Below are positions 55,172-64,000 of a stretch of DNA of 64,000 bases, piece by piece. Location: NCBI GenBank assembly GCA_024742705.1, contig JANSXZ010000009.1:1-64000 (forward strand), written 5' to 3'. A program made the translations under genes and the position numbers. The DNA is from Paracoccaceae bacterium. Its GTDB lineage: Bacteria; Pseudomonadota; Alphaproteobacteria; Rhodobacterales; Rhodobacteraceae. Every line of letters begins with the position of its first letter. Position 1 is the first letter of the stretch. Below the pieces are notes generated by a model. The model was not told the origin of the DNA. It did no database searches and was given only the letters and a program-made list of their open reading frames with translations.

Positions 55172-55195
55172 TGCCCCCGTCGCCCGCGCGCACCT

Positions 55196-56119
55196 TCAAG
55201 CGGTTGCGCCACCCCCGGCCGCCAGGGCGGCGCGGCACCGCGCGATCATCTGTTCCGCGAAAACCTGCACCTTTGGGTCGCGATGCTTGCGGCTGGGCGT
55301 CAGGCAGGCCAGCTGCGTGGGCACGGGCGGTGTCGCCGCCGCCACCTCGCACAGCGCCCCGGATGCCAGATGCGCGGCCACCTCGAACCTGGGTTTCATC
55401 ACGATGCCGCAACCGTCCAGCGCCCAACCGGTCAGAACGTCCCCGTCATCGCTTTCCAGCGGGCCGGAAATGTCGAACCGGCGCGGCCCCTGCGCGGTCT
55501 GCAGCGTCCATTGAAACTCGGGGGCGCCGGGAAACCGCAGGTTCAGGCAGTCGTGCCCGTCGCGCAACAGGTCGGCGCCGGTCCGGGGTGCGCCCCGGCG
55601 CGCGATATAGGCCGGCGCGGCACAGAGCACGCGCGGGCAATCGGCGATCTTGCGGATCTTCATGTCGCTGTCGGCCAGCGGGCCCAGATGAAACGCCAGG
55701 TCCAGCCCCTCGCCGGTGACATCCACCAACCGGTCGGAAAGCCGCAGCCGGATGTCGATATCGGGGAATGCGGCCTTGAACGCGGGGATCGCCGGCGCCA
55801 GCACACGCCGGCCCAACCCCAGCGGCGCCGCCACGAACACCGTCCCGCGCGGAGCCTGCGTGGCGCGCGCCACCTGGGCCTCGGCGGCGTCGATCGCCTC
55901 GAGAACCTTGCGCGCGCCGTCATAGAACAACCGGCCGTGTTCCGTCGCGCTCAGCGCGCGGGTGGTCCTGTTGAACAGGCGTACGCCCAGATGTCGTTCC
56001 AGTTCGGCAATCCGCGACGATGCCACCGCCGGCGATGCGCGCTGATCGCGGGCCGCGGCGCTCATGCTGCCCAATTCATAGACGCGCACGAACATTTTCA
56101 GATTGGTCACATAGGCCAT
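55196..56119 (-). CDS. LysR family transcriptional regulator
   Basis: A 307-aa regulator. The winged helix is at residues about 1-60 (LKMFVRVYELGSMSAAARDQRASPAVASSRIAELERHLGVRLFNRTTR). The effector domain follows (FVAAPLGLGRRVLAPAIPAFKAAFPDIDIRLRLSD), of the DmlR/YafC-like subgroup. It diverges from puuD across 105 bp, so control of urate oxidation is plausible but unproven. Confidence 0.9.
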   Translation of the reverse strand: MAYVTNLKMFVRVYELGSMSAAARDQRASPAVASSRIAELERHLGVRLFNRTTRALSATEHGRLFYDGARKVLEAIDAAEAQVARATQAPRGTVFVAAPLGLGRRVLAPAIPAFKAAFPDIDIRLRLSDRLVDVTGEGLDLAFHLGPLADSDMKIRKIADCPRVLCAAPAYIARRGAPRTGADLLRDGHDCLNLRFPGAPEFQWTLQTAQGPRRFDISGPLESDDGDVLTGWALDGCGIVMKPRFEVAAHLASGALCEVAAATPPVPTQLACLTPSRKHRDPKVQVFAEQMIARCRAALAAGGGATA

Positions 56120-56224
56120 CGGACTTTTCGACTTTCATTGAAACTGCTCTGACGATTTGAAGGATTAACAGGACAGTGGCCAGCGGTATAGCCTTGGCCC
56201 GGCAAGGCACCCAGGAGCATTGGC

Positions 56225-57445
56225 ATGTATGATTTGGCAGCCTTCGGGGCATGGATCGAATTCGCGGTGCGGTGGCTGCATGTGATCACCGCGATTGCCT
56301 GGATCGGATCGTCGTTCTATTTCATCGCCCTCGACCTGGGGCTGCACCGCGACAGGGCGTTGGCCTCGGGCGCGGATGGCGAGGAATGGCAGGTCCATGG
56401 CGGTGGTTTCTATCACATACAGAAATACCTTGTCGCGCCGGACCGGATGCCCGGCGATCTGGTCTGGTTCAAATGGGAGAGCTATGCGACGTGGCTTTCG
56501 GGTTTCGCGCTGCTTGTGCTGGTTTACTACCTGGGCGCCGAATTCTATCTGATCGATCCCGCCGTCGCCGATATTGCCGCATGGCAGGCCGTTGCGATTT
56601 CGCTGGTGTCGCTGGCGGCGGGTTGGGCGGTATACAACGCCCTGTGCCGGGTCTTTGTCGATGCCGATCAGACGGTTCTGATGGTGGCGCTGTTCGGCGT
56701 GCTGGTGGCGATGTCGTATTTCTACGCCAGCGTCTTTTCCGGGCGGGCGGCGTTGTTGCACCTGGGTGCCTTCACCGCCACGATCATGAGCGCGAATGTC
56801 TTCAGGATCATCATACCGAACCAGAAAATCGTGGTGGCCGACCTGATCGCCGGCCGCGCCCCCGATCCGAAGTATGGCAAGATCGCCAAGCAGCGCAGCA
56901 CGCACAACAACTATCTGACGCTGCCAGTGATCTTCCTGATGCTCAGCAACCATTATCCGCTGTCCTTCGCATCGGAATACAACTGGATCATCGCCGCGCT
57001 GGTGTTCTTGATGGGCGTCACGATCCGCCATTATTTCAATTCGCTTCATGCCCGCGCGGGAAATCCCACCTGGACCTGGCTTGCGACAGCGGTGCTGTTC
57101 ATGCTGATCGTCTGGCTCAGCACCGCGCCGCTGTCGCGCGACGCCACAGAGACGGCGCAGGGCCCGGCGATGCGCTTTGCCGAAGCCGAGGGTTTCGATA
57201 CCGTGCACGAGATTGTCCTGGGCCGCTGTTCGATGTGCCACGCGGCCGAACCCGTCTGGCAAGGGCTGTTGTGGCCGCCCAAGGGCGTGAAGCTGGAAAC
57301 CGAGGCGCAAGTCGCCCGCCACGCGCGCGCGATCTACCTTCAGGCGGGGTTGAGCCACGCGATGCCGCCGGCGAACCTGAGCTGGATGGAGCCTGCCGAA
57401 CGCGCCGCCATCGTGGCCTGGTACCGCGCCGCACAGGGCGGATGA
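56225..57445 (+). CDS. puuD: Membrane-bound urate hydroxylase
   Basis: A 406-aa integral membrane urate oxidase with about eight helices and a C-terminal cytochrome c domain. The N-terminus (FAVRWLHVITAIAWIGSSFYFIALDLGLHRDRAL) and GFYHIQKYLVAPDRMPGDLVWFKWESYATWLSG are PuuD signatures. The haem motif is CSMCH at 335-339, and a distal Met (HAMPPANLSWM) follows. It turns urate into 5-hydroxyisourate, passing electrons to the respiratory chain. No other purine gene is adjacent here. A terminator-like hairpin follows at 57468. Confidence 0.93.
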   Translation: MYDLAAFGAWIEFAVRWLHVITAIAWIGSSFYFIALDLGLHRDRALASGADGEEWQVHGGGFYHIQKYLVAPDRMPGDLVWFKWESYATWLSGFALLVLVYYLGAEFYLIDPAVADIAAWQAVAISLVSLAAGWAVYNALCRVFVDADQTVLMVALFGVLVAMSYFYASVFSGRAALLHLGAFTATIMSANVFRIIIPNQKIVVADLIAGRAPDPKYGKIAKQRSTHNNYLTLPVIFLMLSNHYPLSFASEYNWIIAALVFLMGVTIRHYFNSLHARAGNPTWTWLATAVLFMLIVWLSTAPLSRDATETAQGPAMRFAEAEGFDTVHEIVLGRCSMCHAAEPVWQGLLWPPKGVKLETEAQVARHARAIYLQAGLSHAMPPANLSWMEPAERAAIVAWYRAAQGG

Positions 57446-57467
57446 ACCGGCGGTGCTGTCAAAAGGA

Positions 57468-57485
57468 AGCCCGCCGGGGCGGGCT
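57468..57485 (+). terminator. Hairpin terminator after puuD
   Basis: AGCCCGC (57468-57474) pairs with GCGGGCT (57479-57485) around CGGG, preceded by AAAAGGA and followed by GTTACATCTTTG. It lies 22 bp after the stop. Confidence 0.55.
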
Positions 57486-57586
57486 GTTACATCTTTGCGC
57501 GCGCCTTGCGGCGCGGGCCCATTGGCGGGCCGGACAGCGAAATGTCATCTGGCGGATCTGTGGCCATTCGTGCTAGGGATAGCGGT

Positions 57587-59440
57587 ATGTCACGCGCAAA
57601 CCCCTATATCGGCGACGCTCAGCCGATCATCCGGCAACTGGATGAAACCGCGATCAACCGGATCGCGGCGGGTGAAGTTGTCGAGCGGCCGGCCTCTGCG
57701 GTCAAGGAGCTGATCGAGAACGCGCTGGATGCCGGCGCCACGCGCATTTCCATCGACATCGCCGATGGCGGCAAGACGTTGATCCGCGTGACCGATGACG
57801 GTTGCGGGATCGCGCCAGGCGATCTGACGCTGGCGTTGTCGCGCCACGCCACTTCGAAGATTGACGGTTCGGATCTTCTCGATATCCGGTCGTTCGGGTT
57901 TCGGGGCGAGGCGCTGCCGTCGCTGGGCGCGGTCGGGCGGCAGACGATCACCACCCCCGCCGCCCGCCAAGACGCCGCCGAGATCCCCGTGACCGGCGGT
58001 GTGCAGACGCCGGTGCGCCCCGCCGCGCTGAAGGCTGGTACGGTCGTCGAATTGCGCGATCTGTTTCATGCCACCCCGGCGCGGCTGAAATTCATGCGCT
58101 CGGATCGGGCCGAGGTGCAGGCGATCGGGGATGCGGTGCGGCGCCTCGCGATGGCCGAGCCCGGTGTCGGTTTCGTTCTGCGCGATGTTTCGGGCGACGG
58201 GGCGCCACGTATCACCTTTCGCGCGGATGCGGAAACCGGGGATCTGTTTGCCGCGCTTCGAGGTCGGCTGGAGCGTATTCTGGGCCGCGACTTCTGTGAC
58301 AACGCGGTGGTCGTGGATGCCGAACGCGAGGGGCTGCGCCTGACAGGCTATGCCGCCTTGCCGACCTATTCGCGCGGCGCGGCGGTGGCGCAGTATCTGT
58401 TCGTGAACGGCCGCCCGGTGCGCGACCGGATGCTTGTGGGGGCGTTGCGCGGGGCCTACGCCGATTTTCTCAGCCGCGACCGGCATCCCGCGGCGGCCCT
58501 GTTCGTGGATTGCGACCCGCAACTGGTGGATGTGAACGTACACCCGGCCAAGTCCGAGGTGCGGTTCCGTGCGCCCGGCGTTGCCCGCGGGCTGATCGTT
58601 TCGGCGGTGCGGCATGCGCTGGCCGAGGCCGGGCATCGCGCCTCGACCACGGTTTCGGCGGCCACGCTGGGTGCGATGCGGCCCGAACAGCCGCCGGCGG
58701 GCCGTGTCTATCAGATGGACCGGCCTTCGGGCTTTGCCCGTGGCGTCGCCTATGCCAGCCAGGCACCTGCGTTTTCCGAAGCGGCGCCCGGCTTTGAAGG
58801 CATGGAAAGGCCGCAGGCCCGCCCGTCCGAGCCTGCCGCGGAAACGCCAGAGCAGGTTTCCCGGCCGCTGGGCGCCGCGCGCGGCCAGGTGCATGAGAAC
58901 TATATCATTGCCCAGACCGAAACCGGCATGGTGATCGTCGATCAGCACGCTGCGCACGAGCGTCTGGTCTATGAGCGGCTGAAACGTCAGATGGCCGCGC
59001 AGGGGGTTGCTGCGCAGGCGCTGTTGATCCCTGAAATCGTTTCGCTGTCACCTGACGATTGCGCGGCGCTTCTGGCAGTGGCGCCGGATCTTGCGCGGCT
59101 GGGTCTCAGCATCGAACCCTTCGGCGGCGGCGCGGTGGCCGTGCGCGAGACGCCGGCGATCCTGGGCGAAGTGGATGCCGCCGCCATGGTGCGCGACATT
59201 CTGGACGAGCTGGCCGATCAGGACCACAGCCAGAGCCTGCAAACGCGGATTGATGCGATCCTCAGCCGGGTAGCCTGCCACGGTTCGGTCCGGTCCGGGC
59301 GCCGGATGCGACCCGAAGAAATGGATGCGCTGTTGCGCGAGATGGAGGCGACGCCCCACTCTGGCCAATGCAACCACGGCCGGCCCACCTATGTGGAGCT
59401 GCGGCTGGCCGACATCGAGCGGCTGTTCGGCCGCACATGA
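57587..59440 (+). CDS. mutL: DNA mismatch repair protein MutL
   Basis: GHKL ATPase of 617 aa linking MutS mismatch recognition to strand removal. N-terminal motifs are [36 protein letters not shown] and [11 protein letters not shown]. The C-terminal domain has the metal-dependent endonuclease motif [12 protein letters not shown], as expected in bacteria without MutH, and [11 protein letters not shown] and [13 protein letters not shown] complete it. The ATG at 57587 is chosen by homology. The stop overlaps rmuC as ATGA. Confidence 0.96.
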   Translation: MSRANPYIGDAQPIIRQLDETAINRIAAGEVVERPASAVKELIENALDAGATRISIDIADGGKTLIRVTDDGCGIAPGDLTLALSRHATSKIDGSDLLDIRSFGFRGEALPSLGAVGRQTITTPAARQDAAEIPVTGGVQTPVRPAALKAGTVVELRDLFHATPARLKFMRSDRAEVQAIGDAVRRLAMAEPGVGFVLRDVSGDGAPRITFRADAETGDLFAALRGRLERILGRDFCDNAVVVDAEREGLRLTGYAALPTYSRGAAVAQYLFVNGRPVRDRMLVGALRGAYADFLSRDRHPAAALFVDCDPQLVDVNVHPAKSEVRFRAPGVARGLIVSAVRHALAEAGHRASTTVSAATLGAMRPEQPPAGRVYQMDRPSGFARGVAYASQAPAFSEAAPGFEGMERPQARPSEPAAETPEQVSRPLGAARGQVHENYIIAQTETGMVIVDQHAAHERLVYERLKRQMAAQGVAAQALLIPEIVSLSPDDCAALLAVAPDLARLGLSIEPFGGGAVAVRETPAILGEVDAAAMVRDILDELADQDHSQSLQTRIDAILSRVACHGSVRSGRRMRPEEMDALLREMEATPHSGQCNHGRPTYVELRLADIERLFGRT

Positions 59441-60597
59441 TCCAGCTGGGCGACGTGACGCTGGCGCCGGACGATCCGTTGCTCTGGGCCCTGGCGGCGG
59501 GTCTGGCGGTGGTGGTGGTGATGGTGGCCGTTACCTGGCGCGCCGCCCGGCAGACCGCCGCGATGGCGCAACATCTGCGGTATCTGGCCGAAGGGCAGGC
59601 GCAACTGCGCGGCGGGCTGCAAACCGTATCCGACACCCATGCGCACGGGCAGGCGCTGACCATTGAAACGATGGATGCGCGCATCGCCGCGCTGAATCAG
59701 CAGATGAACGACAGGCTTGCCGAAAATGCCGCCCGGTCGGCGCGCGCCCTGTCGGACATGCAGGAGCGGATGCAGGCATCGCTGCACGGGTCGGCCACCC
59801 AGACCACCGCATCGCTGACGCAGTTGCAGGAACGGCTGGTCACCATCGACAAGGCGCAGGACACCATCACCCGGCTGAGCGGCGACGTTCTGGGATTGCA
59901 GGACATCCTGAGCAACAAGCAGACGCGCGGTGCCTTCGGCGAGATCCAGTTGCACGATATCCTGGCCAAGGCACTGCCCCGTGACGCCTATGGCTGGCAG
60001 GTGACACTGGGCAATGGCAAGCGCGCCGATTGCCTGGTGCATCTGCCGTTGCCGCCTGGGCCGATCGTCATCGACAGCAAGTTCCCGCTGGAAGCCTACG
60101 AAGCGCTGCGCGCCGCCAGATCCGATGCCGAAACCCGCGCGGCGCGGCAGGCGATGCGGGTCGCCGTGCGCAAGCATATCCGCGACATCGCCGAGAAATA
60201 CATCGTGGAGGGGGAAACCGCCGATGGAGCGCTGATGTTCGTGCCGTCCGAGGCGGTCTATGCGGAAATGCACGGGGGGTTTCCGGATCTTGTCCGCGAA
60301 GGCTTTGCCGCCCGTGTCTGGATCGTTTCGCCGACGACATGCATGGCAACCCTGAACACCATGCGCGCGATCCTCAAGGATGCGCGGATGCGTGCGCAGG
60401 CCGATGCGATCCGCAAGGCGCTGCGATTGTTGCACCGCGATGTCGAATTGATCGTGGCGCGTACCGCAAAGCTGAACCTGCATGTAGGGCAGATGCGCGG
60501 CGATCTGGAAGGGCTCGGCGCGGCGGCGGAACGCGCGGGGCGCCGTGCCGCGCGCATAGACGAGGTGGATTTCGAGGACGATCCCGGCAGCCCGTGA
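59437..60597 (+). CDS. rmuC: DNA recombination protein RmuC homologue
   Basis: A 386-aa protein with an N-terminal membrane anchor ([20 protein letters not shown]), a long coiled coil (about residues 40-165), and the RmuC nuclease-like domain ([72 protein letters not shown]). The fold is a PD-(D/E)XK type; DSKFP and its acidic surroundings are the likely site. RmuC limits inversions at short repeats. It overlaps mutL by 4 bp, an apt repair operon. Confidence 0.94.
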   Translation: MIQLGDVTLAPDDPLLWALAAGLAVVVVMVAVTWRAARQTAAMAQHLRYLAEGQAQLRGGLQTVSDTHAHGQALTIETMDARIAALNQQMNDRLAENAARSARALSDMQERMQASLHGSATQTTASLTQLQERLVTIDKAQDTITRLSGDVLGLQDILSNKQTRGAFGEIQLHDILAKALPRDAYGWQVTLGNGKRADCLVHLPLPPGPIVIDSKFPLEAYEALRAARSDAETRAARQAMRVAVRKHIRDIAEKYIVEGETADGALMFVPSEAVYAEMHGGFPDLVREGFAARVWIVSPTTCMATLNTMRAILKDARMRAQADAIRKALRLLHRDVELIVARTAKLNLHVGQMRGDLEGLGAAAERAGRRAARIDEVDFEDDPGSP

Positions 60598-60617
60598 TCG
60601 CGCCAGCGCCGGTGCGA

Positions 60618-61295
60618 TCAGATGCGAAGGAAGGGCTGGGCGATCTTCGGGATCAGTGCGCGGAACTTCAGCGGTGCGTCGGTCACGGCAAGGCAGATGC
60701 AGTCTTCGCTGACATCGGCGACCGGGGTATGATGCAGGTGCTGGTCGGCGATTTCGACGTCGCCGCGACCGAAGCGTTCGCCGTCGTCGATGAACGCCCC
60801 CTTGAGCACCATTGTCATCTCGCGCCCCTTGTGGCCGTGATCGGGCATCGCCGCGCCGGCCGGTATGAACAACAGCCGCGCATTGGCTTCGGCGCTTGTG
60901 GGCAATATCGCCTGCTTCACGCCCATGCCGACGGGCCGCCAGTGAATGTCGTCCAGATCGCCGCCAACGTAATCGCGCAGCGGGCCGGGCAGAACGCCCG
61001 ACGGGCCATTGCGGCGGGTTTCGGCGGGCGTGTCGGATTGTGCCGGTGCCACGCTGCCACCTGCGATCAGGGCCAGCGTTGCGGCCAGCGCATCCTCGTC
61101 AAGTGCCGCGACATCGTCGTTTCCGGTTTCCAGAACGGCGCCGCCCAGCGCATCGAATGCACCCGCCTGCGCGCGGCACGCGTCGCACAGCGACAGGTGC
61201 GTGGCGACCAGCAGGTTGAACGCCTCGGGCAGTGTTCCGGCCGAATAGGCCATCAGCACGTCGTCGCCGAGATGGTGTCGTATGGAATGGGTCAT
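60618..61295 (-). CDS. chrR: ChrR-type anti-sigma factor
   Basis: Zinc anti-sigma factor of 225 aa that sequesters RpoE and releases it on singlet oxygen. The N-terminal domain carries the zinc ligands H8, H33, C37 and C40 (RHHLGDD; ATHLSLCDAC), offset by two from the Rhodobacter protein. The C-terminal half is a cupin (ARLLFIPAGAAMPDHGHKGREMTMVLKGAF...DCICLAVTDAPLKF). The ATG at 61295 matches the homologue start; a GTG at 61307, overlapping the rpoE stop, is an alternative. It is encoded downstream of rpoE. Confidence 0.95.
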   Translation of the reverse strand: MTHSIRHHLGDDVLMAYSAGTLPEAFNLLVATHLSLCDACRAQAGAFDALGGAVLETGNDDVAALDEDALAATLALIAGGSVAPAQSDTPAETRRNGPSGVLPGPLRDYVGGDLDDIHWRPVGMGVKQAILPTSAEANARLLFIPAGAAMPDHGHKGREMTMVLKGAFIDDGERFGRGDVEIADQHLHHTPVADVSEDCICLAVTDAPLKFRALIPKIAQPFLRI

Positions 61296-61303
61296 TGTTT
61301 CGT

Positions 61304-61846
61304 TCACTTCATTTCGTGGCGCAGCCTGTCCAGCGCCAAACGTATCCTCGATTTGATCGTACCCAGCGGCAGCCCGGTTTCGGCTGCGATCTCGCTGTGC
61401 GACAGGTCACCGAAGTAGGCCCTGTTGATCAGTTTGCGCTGCGCGTCGGGCAGGTCCGCGATGGCGCGGCGCAGATTCTCGCTTTCCTGTTGCAAGGCCA
61501 GGACATCTTCCTGGTCGGGTTCGGCTTCGGGGCCCCAGGTCAGCTCTTCCGGCTCGGGGCGTCTTTGCTTGCGCAGAACGTCGATCTTGCGGTTCCGTGC
61601 AATCGTGAAGATCCAAGTCGCGACGGAAGCCCGCGCCGGATCGAACATATGTGCCTTGTGCCACAGCGTGGCCATCACCTCCTGGGCGCATTCTTCCGCC
61701 AGTGTCGCATCGGCCCCCGATTTCATCAGGAACCCCTTCACGCGCGGGGCGAAATGGCGAAACAGTTCGCCAAACGCAACCTGGTCCTGGTTGTCACGGA
61801 TGCGCACGATGTGGCCCACCCATTCCTGGCGCTTGTCGCCTTGCAT
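61304..61846 (-). CDS. rpoE: RNA polymerase ECF sigma factor RpoE (singlet-oxygen response)
   Basis: ECF sigma factor of 180 aa. Region 2 spans FGELFRHFAPRVKGFLMKSG and TWIFTIARNRKIDVLRKQRRPEPEEL; region 4 spans AIADLPDAQRKLINRAYFGDLSHSEIAAETGLPLGTIKSRIRLALDRLR. It closely resembles the Rhodobacter sphaeroides protein, whose regulon answers singlet oxygen. I start at ATG 61846 (MQGDKRQEW); a GTG at 61855 is possible and has GGA 4 nt upstream. chrR follows, and a candidate self-recognised promoter lies at 61956-61985. Confidence 0.94.
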   Translation of the reverse strand: MQGDKRQEWVGHIVRIRDNQDQVAFGELFRHFAPRVKGFLMKSGADATLAEECAQEVMATLWHKAHMFDPARASVATWIFTIARNRKIDVLRKQRRPEPEELTWGPEAEPDQEDVLALQQESENLRRAIADLPDAQRKLINRAYFGDLSHSEIAAETGLPLGTIKSRIRLALDRLRHEMK

Positions 61847-61955
61847 TTCATTCACGTTTTCCGGTCCCAAAACCTTTGGGCTGGCGCGCAGCGCCTGCCC
61901 GGATCTAAGCGCCGGGTGCGCCTGAATTTCAGGTTCGGTTCCAACCAACATGACC

Positions 61956-61985
61956 GAGATACGCGACCTGCCCGGGATCGGATCA
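61956..61985 (-). promoter_or_regulatory. Candidate sigma-E promoter of rpoE-chrR
   Basis: On the minus strand TGATCC (61985-61980) is followed after exactly 18 bp by TATCTC (61961-61956). TGATCC with 18-bp spacing is the -35 and spacer form known for Rhodobacter sphaeroides RpoE promoters; the -10 match is partial. This fits autoregulation of rpoE. Confidence 0.5.
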
Positions 61986-62070
61986 AAAAATCCATGATTA
62001 TTCTTTTGCATCCATTTCGTTCAACTCAGCGTACCCTTGTTAGCACTGACACAAGCGGAGCAAAACGAGT

Positions 62071-63372
62071 ATGCCTTTCGAAGCGGGTGCGCCAGCGCCC
62101 AGAACAATCGCCGTAATCGGAGCCGGGATCTCGGGCATGGGCGCGGCACACATGCTGGCCGACACCGACCGGGTCACCCTGTTCGAGGCCGCACCGCGGC
62201 TGGGCGGGCACGCGCGCACCGTCATGGCCGGACGCAACGGCGATCAGCCCGTCGATACGGGGTTCATCGTTTTCAACTACGCGAATTATCCGCATCTGGC
62301 GGCGCTGTTCGAACAACTCGACGTGCCGGTGACCAAAAGCAGCATGAGCTTTGGCGTGTCTGTCGATGGCGGGCGGATGGAATACGCGTTGCATTCCGTG
62401 GATGCGATTTTTGCCCAGCGCGCCAATGCGCTGTCGCCGGGGTTCTTGCGGATGCTCCGTGACATCCTGCGGTTCAATGCGCGCGGTCTGGCGCTGGCGC
62501 GCAGCGACAAATCGCTGACCACGGGCGCGTTTCTCGACAAACTGGGCATGGGGGAGTGGTTCCGTAAGTATTACATCGCTCCGTTGTCGGGCGCGATCTG
62601 GTCGACACCGACGCGTCAGGTGATGGATTTTCCCGCCCATGCCATGATGCAGTTCTTCGAAAACCATGCGCTTCTGGGGTATGCCGGGCAGCATCAGTGG
62701 TACACCGTCGATGGCGGGTCGATAGAGTATGTGCGGCGGCTTGAGACGTCGATGCGCAAAAAGGGCGTGGATATCCGCCTGTCGGCCGCTGTTCAGGGCG
62801 TGCGGCGCAACGCGCTGGGTGTCGAGGTGCGGTGCGCCGGGGGCGAATGGGAAGCCTTCGACGAGGTTGTGTTTGCCACCCATTCCGACGACAGCCTCGC
62901 CATGCTCAGCGATCCCACTGCGCCCGAACGGGCCGCTCTGGGCGCTGTCGCCTACCAACCCAACGATATCGTGCTGCACGCGGATACCGCGATCATGCCG
63001 CGCCGGCGCAAGACCTGGGCCAGCTGGGTCTACACCGAAGACCGCAATGCGGTGTCCGACCGGATCGACCTGACCTACTGGATGAATTCGCTGCAACCGA
63101 TCCCGCACGACGACCCGATGTTCGTAACCCTGAACACCAAGCGCACGATCCGCGATGAGCTGATCTATGACACCGTCACCCTGCGGCACCCGGTCTATGA
63201 CCTTGGCGCGCTGCTGGCACAGGATGCGGTGCGGGCGTTCAACGGCACCGGACACACATGGTTCTGCGGCGCATGGATGAAGCACGGATTTCACGAAGAC
63301 GGCCTGGCGAGCGCGGTCGACGTGGTCGAGGGGCTGCGCCGCGCCGCGACGCTGACGGTCGCCGCCGAATGA
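62071..63372 (+). CDS. FAD-dependent oxidoreductase of the RpoE regulon (furan fatty acid desaturase-like)
   Basis: A 433-aa NAD(P)/FAD-binding amine-oxidase-fold protein. TIAVIGAGISGMGAAHML is the dinucleotide loop, RLGGHARTV the flavin signature, and GTGHTWFCGAWMKHGFHEDGLASAVDV the C-terminal FAD contact. It resembles the flavoprotein encoded by RSP1091 of Rhodobacter sphaeroides, part of the singlet-oxygen regulon and implicated in furan fatty acid formation. It diverges from rpoE-chrR and overlaps the DUF1365 gene (ATGA), the same partnership as in Rhodobacter. The reaction is inferred from that homologue. Confidence 0.85.
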   Translation: MPFEAGAPAPRTIAVIGAGISGMGAAHMLADTDRVTLFEAAPRLGGHARTVMAGRNGDQPVDTGFIVFNYANYPHLAALFEQLDVPVTKSSMSFGVSVDGGRMEYALHSVDAIFAQRANALSPGFLRMLRDILRFNARGLALARSDKSLTTGAFLDKLGMGEWFRKYYIAPLSGAIWSTPTRQVMDFPAHAMMQFFENHALLGYAGQHQWYTVDGGSIEYVRRLETSMRKKGVDIRLSAAVQGVRRNALGVEVRCAGGEWEAFDEVVFATHSDDSLAMLSDPTAPERAALGAVAYQPNDIVLHADTAIMPRRRKTWASWVYTEDRNAVSDRIDLTYWMNSLQPIPHDDPMFVTLNTKRTIRDELIYDTVTLRHPVYDLGALLAQDAVRAFNGTGHTWFCGAWMKHGFHEDGLASAVDVVEGLRRAATLTVAAE

Positions 63373-64000
63373 CGCAGCGTGTCGATCATATCGCCGGGCA
63401 GACGTTCCACGGCCGAAAGGGTGCTGTGGCGAATGCGTTCCGGTACTCTATCGACTACGTCATGCTGGACGCCGAAGCGCAGGTGCGCGGCCCCGGTCTG
63501 TTCCGCCGCAACGCCGGCGCGGTCTGCAGCGTCCACGACAGCGATCACGGCGGCCCGCCGGGGCAGGGGCGCGGCGCGGCCTGGGTGCGCGACGTTCTGG
63601 CGGCGCATCAGTTGCCACAGCCCGCGCGCATCATGCTGCTGGCACAGCCGCGCATGTTTGGCCATGTCTTCAACCCGGTCAGCTTCTGGCTGTGCCAGAA
63701 CGACGACGGCGGCCTGATTTCTGTGATCAGCGAGGTGACGAACACTTTCGGTGAACGCCATTCCTACCTGTGCCACCGCGCGGACAACGCCCCGATCGAA
63801 GCCCAGGACCGCCTGACCGCCAACAAGATCTTCTATGTCTCGCCGTTTCAGCCGGTCGAGGGTGGCTATGAGTTCCGCTTTGACATCCGCGACGACAAGA
63901 TCGGCATCTGGATCGACTACAGCCAGGGCGCCGGCGGGCTGATTGCCACCCTGACGGGCGCGCGGGTCGCCCTTGGCAACGGCGGCATCCTGCGTGCGGC
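63369..64000 (+). CDS. DUF1365 family protein (partial, runs off window)
   Basis: The first about 210 residues are present. The start MTQRVDHIAGQTFHGRKGA and the segments FRYSIDYVMLD, HQLPQPARIMLLAQPRMFGHVFNPVSFWLC and SEVTNTFGERHSYLC are DUF1365 signatures, followed by KIFYVSPFQPVEGGYEFRF. The family always accompanies the flavoprotein above and is linked to cyclopropane/furan fatty acid modification and the RpoE response. It overlaps the upstream gene by 4 bp. More genes of the operon probably lie beyond the edge. Confidence 0.88.
   Translation, partial: MTQRVDHIAGQTFHGRKGAVANAFRYSIDYVMLDAEAQVRGPGLFRRNAGAVCSVHDSDHGGPPGQGRGAAWVRDVLAAHQLPQPARIMLLAQPRMFGHVFNPVSFWLCQNDDGGLISVISEVTNTFGERHSYLCHRADNAPIEAQDRLTANKIFYVSPFQPVEGGYEFRFDIRDDKIGIWIDYSQGAGGLIATLTGARVALGNGGILRA

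Noticed and set aside
1-64000. tRNA, rRNA, CRISPR, insertion sequence or prophage content.
   Set aside because: No cloverleaf-like or CCA-ended stretch, no regularly spaced repeats, and no transposase, integrase or phage protein was seen. Gene order and composition are uniform.

Overview
The window is uniformly GC-rich and almost wall-to-wall coding. It reads as chromosome of a member of the Rhodobacteraceae (Roseobacter/Rhodobacter branch of Alphaproteobacteria). Reasons: a ChrR/RpoE singlet-oxygen module, Rhodobacteraceae-type DUF6478 and DUF2794 proteins, an Irr-type box at mbfA, GAAC-N7-GAAC LexA boxes, a TAXI TRAP transporter, and a short intergenic terminator-like repeat in seven copies. 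I see no phage, insertion sequence, CRISPR array, rRNA or tRNA. Two genes are cut by the edges: serC on the left and a DUF1365 gene on the right.

Layout. 1-9.8 kb: serC (partial) diverges from glpK; then a C-terminally shortened dnaE2 with a LexA-like box on its start, and a gpmI-envC-ctpA run. 9.8-15 kb: an amine oxidase, then a TAXI SBP/fused TRAP permease operon and glucokinase. 15-18.5 kb, minus strand: ilvD followed by a lipoprotein, a DUF6478 protein and a small unknown protein. 18.7-25 kb: a giant degenerate ABC/cyclic-nucleotide-binding fusion with a CPBP protease, then accD-folC. 25-31 kb, minus strand: HAD phosphatase, ornithine cyclodeaminase-like protein and zapE; yaiI-type protein and fghA; an AEC carrier; mbfA with an Irr box. 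31-36 kb: a TetR gene with its own operator-promoter, a NYN-LOTUS protein, adhC-GNAT, and imuB under a perfect LexA box. 36-43.6 kb: phenylacetate genes (paaI, thiolase, paaK, tetR; divergent paaZ, paaX). 43.6-50 kb: NlpC/P60, M17 aminopeptidase, a small conserved protein, carbonic anhydrase, asd, DUF3095 and an HpaI-type aldolase. 50.5-55 kb: a MarR gene and the four-gene Anbu operon (ATP-grasp, alpha-E, transglutaminase, proteasome-like Anbu). 55-60.6 kb: LysR, urate hydroxylase puuD, mutL-rmuC. 60.6-64 kb: chrR and rpoE, divergent from a flavin-dependent oxidoreductase and a DUF1365 gene.

How the parts work together. Several modules are recognisable stress or detoxification units: SOS mutagenesis (dnaE2, imuB), formaldehyde oxidation (adhC, fghA), iron export (mbfA), singlet-oxygen response (rpoE-chrR plus the flavoprotein/DUF1365 pair), and a partial phenylacetyl-CoA pathway whose ring-epoxidising subunits are not in the window. 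The least understood systems are (i) the Anbu operon, with a tandem 20-bp-period inverted repeat upstream; (ii) the ABC-like protein that has lost the P-loop lysine and the Walker B glutamate but gained a cNMP-binding domain, paired with a CPBP protease; and (iii) the lipoprotein-DUF6478-small protein operon. The split, truncated state of the ImuB/DnaE2 mutasome is the clearest sign of gene decay or specialisation.
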